Under the pieces are notes generated by a model that ran no database searches, had not been told where the DNA came from, and saw nothing but the letters and a program-made list of their open reading frames with translations. From contig JAGXAO010000005.1 of the NCBI GenBank assembly GCA_018971565.1, forward strand, positions 1 to 46,505: 46,505 bases of DNA. Direction: 5' to 3'. The stretch comes from Rhodospirillales bacterium (GTDB lineage: Bacteria > Pseudomonadota > Alphaproteobacteria > Acetobacterales > Acetobacteraceae). Of the stretch, positions 44,917 to 46,505 are shown piece by piece (the stretch's first letter is position 1; each line of letters starts with the position of its first letter). The translations under genes and the position numbers were made by a program.

Positions 44917-46494
44917 TCACGCGGCTTTGGCATCCGCCGGGGCGAGCCGGATGAGATAATCGAATGCCGAGAGAGCCGCCTTCGCGCCGTCCCCCGTGGC
45001 GATGATAATCTGCTTATACGGCGTCGTCGTTGCATCGCCCGCCGCGAACACCCCCGGCAGCGACGTCTCACCTTTCGCGCTCACTTCAATTTCGCCACGT
45101 GGCGTCAGGTCAAGCGTTCCCTTCAACCACTCCGTGTTCGGCACAAGTCCAATTTGAACAAATATGCCTTCCAGATCCACGCGGCGCAATTCGCGGGATT
45201 CCCGGTCTTCGTAGGAAATGGCAACCACTTTTCCGCCATTCCCATGCACTTCGGTAACATTTGCGGCGGTAATAACCGTAGCATTTTTTAGGCTTCTAAG
45301 CTTAGCCTGCAGAACAGCATCGGCGCGTAATTGCCTGTCGAACTCAATCAACGTCACATGAGAAACAAGCCCGGCCAAATCTATCGCTGCTTCAACGCCC
45401 GAATTACCGCCCCCAATCACGGCAACACGCTTGCCTTTAAACAATGGTCCATCGCAATGCGGGCAATAGGCAACACCTTTGTTACGGTATTCAGCTTCAC
45501 CTGGAACATTCATTGTCCGCCAGCGTGCGCCTGGCGCAAGCACGATGCTCTGCGCTCTAAGCATCCCGCCCCCCGCGAGCCTTACCTCATATGCGCCATC
45601 ACCCTTAACAGGCGGAATAATCGTCGTTGCAGTCTGTGCTTTTATAATATCAACATCGTAGTCCCGGGTATGTTGCTCCAACGCGGCGGCGAATTGCGGC
45701 CCTTCCGTATGCCGAACCGAAATAAAATTTTCGATTGCCAAGGTATCCAGCACCTGCCCGCCAAAACGTTCTGCCACAACACCGGTGCTGATGCCCTTCC
45801 GCGCGGCGTAGATCGCGGCCGCGGCACCTGCAGGCCCTCCACCAACCACCAACACGTCAAATACACCCTTGGTCGATAGCTTGCCGGCCTCACGCGCAAT
45901 GGCGCTTGTATCTATCTTGGCAAGAATCTGCTCAATATCCATCCGCCCCTGGCCGAAAATATTTCCATTCAGAAGAACCGTAGGCACAGCCATTATCTTC
46001 TGTGCCTCAACCTCTGCCGGAAATGCTCCGCCATCAACCGCCACATGCGTGATTTTCGGATTAAGGATCGCAAGCAGATTCAGTGCCTGCACAACGTCCG
46101 GGCAGTTCTGGCAAGATTGAGAGAAATACGTGACGAAATGAAATTCGCCATCCAGGGATTTAATCTGTTCAATAATTTCAACCGGCACCTTTGGGGGGTA
46201 GCCGCTTGCCTGCAACAAGGCCAGAACCAGAGATGTAAACTCGTGGCCCATCGGAAGCCCCGCGAAGCGTACACCTTGCGATGCTTCTCTCCCGCGAATT
46301 TCAAAAGATGGCACCCGCGCATCATTTCCATTCAGGCGCAACGCAATCTTGTCGGTTTGCGCTACAACATCCTCCAGAAGGCCACGCATTTCCTGGGAAA
46401 TTTTGTTACTATCCAAACTTGCAACCAATTCAATCGGCTCAGCAAGTCGAGCTAAATAAGCCTTTAATTGAGACTTCAGGCTGTCATCTAACAT
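44917..46494 (-). CDS. ahpF: Alkyl hydroperoxide reductase subunit F
   Basis: A 525-residue flavoprotein. The N-terminal thioredoxin-like domain has Cys128-X-X-Cys131 (SQSCQNC), the FAD site is [12 protein letters not shown], and the C-terminal disulfide Cys344-X-X-Cys347 (AYCPHCDG) completes the electron path from NADH to AhpC. It reduces peroxiredoxin AhpC. The ahpC gene is not in view and would lie just upstream, past the window edge. A GGGG run lies just before the ATG. oxyR follows after eight bases. Confidence 0.95.
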   Translation of the reverse strand: MLDDSLKSQLKAYLARLAEPIELVASLDSNKISQEMRGLLEDVVAQTDKIALRLNGNDARVPSFEIRGREASQGVRFAGLPMGHEFTSLVLALLQASGYPPKVPVEIIEQIKSLDGEFHFVTYFSQSCQNCPDVVQALNLLAILNPKITHVAVDGGAFPAEVEAQKIMAVPTVLLNGNIFGQGRMDIEQILAKIDTSAIAREAGKLSTKGVFDVLVVGGGPAGAAAAIYAARKGISTGVVAERFGGQVLDTLAIENFISVRHTEGPQFAAALEQHTRDYDVDIIKAQTATTIIPPVKGDGAYEVRLAGGGMLRAQSIVLAPGARWRTMNVPGEAEYRNKGVAYCPHCDGPLFKGKRVAVIGGGNSGVEAAIDLAGLVSHVTLIEFDRQLRADAVLQAKLRSLKNATVITAANVTEVHGNGGKVVAISYEDRESRELRRVDLEGIFVQIGLVPNTEWLKGTLDLTPRGEIEVSAKGETSLPGVFAAGDATTTPYKQIIIATGDGAKAALSAFDYLIRLAPADAKAA

Positions 46495-46505
46495 AGCGGC
46501 CCCCA

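Overview
The window reads as a stretch of alphaproteobacterial chromosome, most likely from the Acetobacteraceae/Rhodospirillales. That call rests on recognisable gene content and order: hisB-hisH-GNAT-hisA-hisF-hisE-HIT, lepB-rnc-era, a GluQ-type synthetase, a DUF3297 gene, ahpF-oxyR, and an intracellular PHB depolymerase. Base composition looks moderate, GC-rich in pnp and clearly lower in the transporter and secretion genes. Family and genus are inference. I saw no tRNA, rRNA, CRISPR array, insertion sequence or phage gene. Genes are densely packed, and no gene-free gap exceeds 300 bases; the largest, about 296 bases, lies in front of pnp.

Layout. 1-1911 holds the tail of purB, a NUDIX hydrolase, an NRDE/TANGO2-like protein and a DUF3311 membrane peptide. 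The DUF3311 peptide is coupled to a sodium:solute symporter (1908-3425). A MipA/OmpV outer-membrane protein, a small uncharacterised coiled-coil protein, a PuuD-like amidotransferase and a Bcr/CflA-type MFS exporter follow. 7048-11217 is a histidine biosynthesis operon with an acetyltransferase gene inside it and a HIT protein at its end. 11242-17097 carries PHB depolymerase, a glutathione transferase, FtsK, a stand-alone Lrp ligand-binding domain, a GlcG-like protein and an HNH nuclease. 17308-21808 carries gluQ, a lone tatA, the methionine-salvage trio mtnB-mtnD-mtnC and lnt. A PraR-like XRE regulator and a GNAT acetyltransferase follow.

23350-33884 is the most distinctive region. It is a co-directional cluster of a type I secretion ABC exporter with a protease-dead C39-like domain, its HlyD-type adaptor, a large Sel1-repeat protein, a 909-residue GT2-GT4 double glycosyltransferase, a protein with a ChW-like domain but no signal peptide, and a second GT4 glycosyltransferase. 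An AT-rich leader precedes it. I read it as a candidate secretion-coupled glycosylation system. Its exported substrate is not obvious, and no TolC-like partner is in view.

33920-46494 returns to housekeeping: an MHS-type MFS transporter, pnp with a clear terminator and a structured leader, gpt, a nitrilase-superfamily amidase, nadK, the lepB-rnc-era operon, a D,D-carboxypeptidase with a DUF3297 gene, and the peroxide-defence pair ahpF-oxyR.
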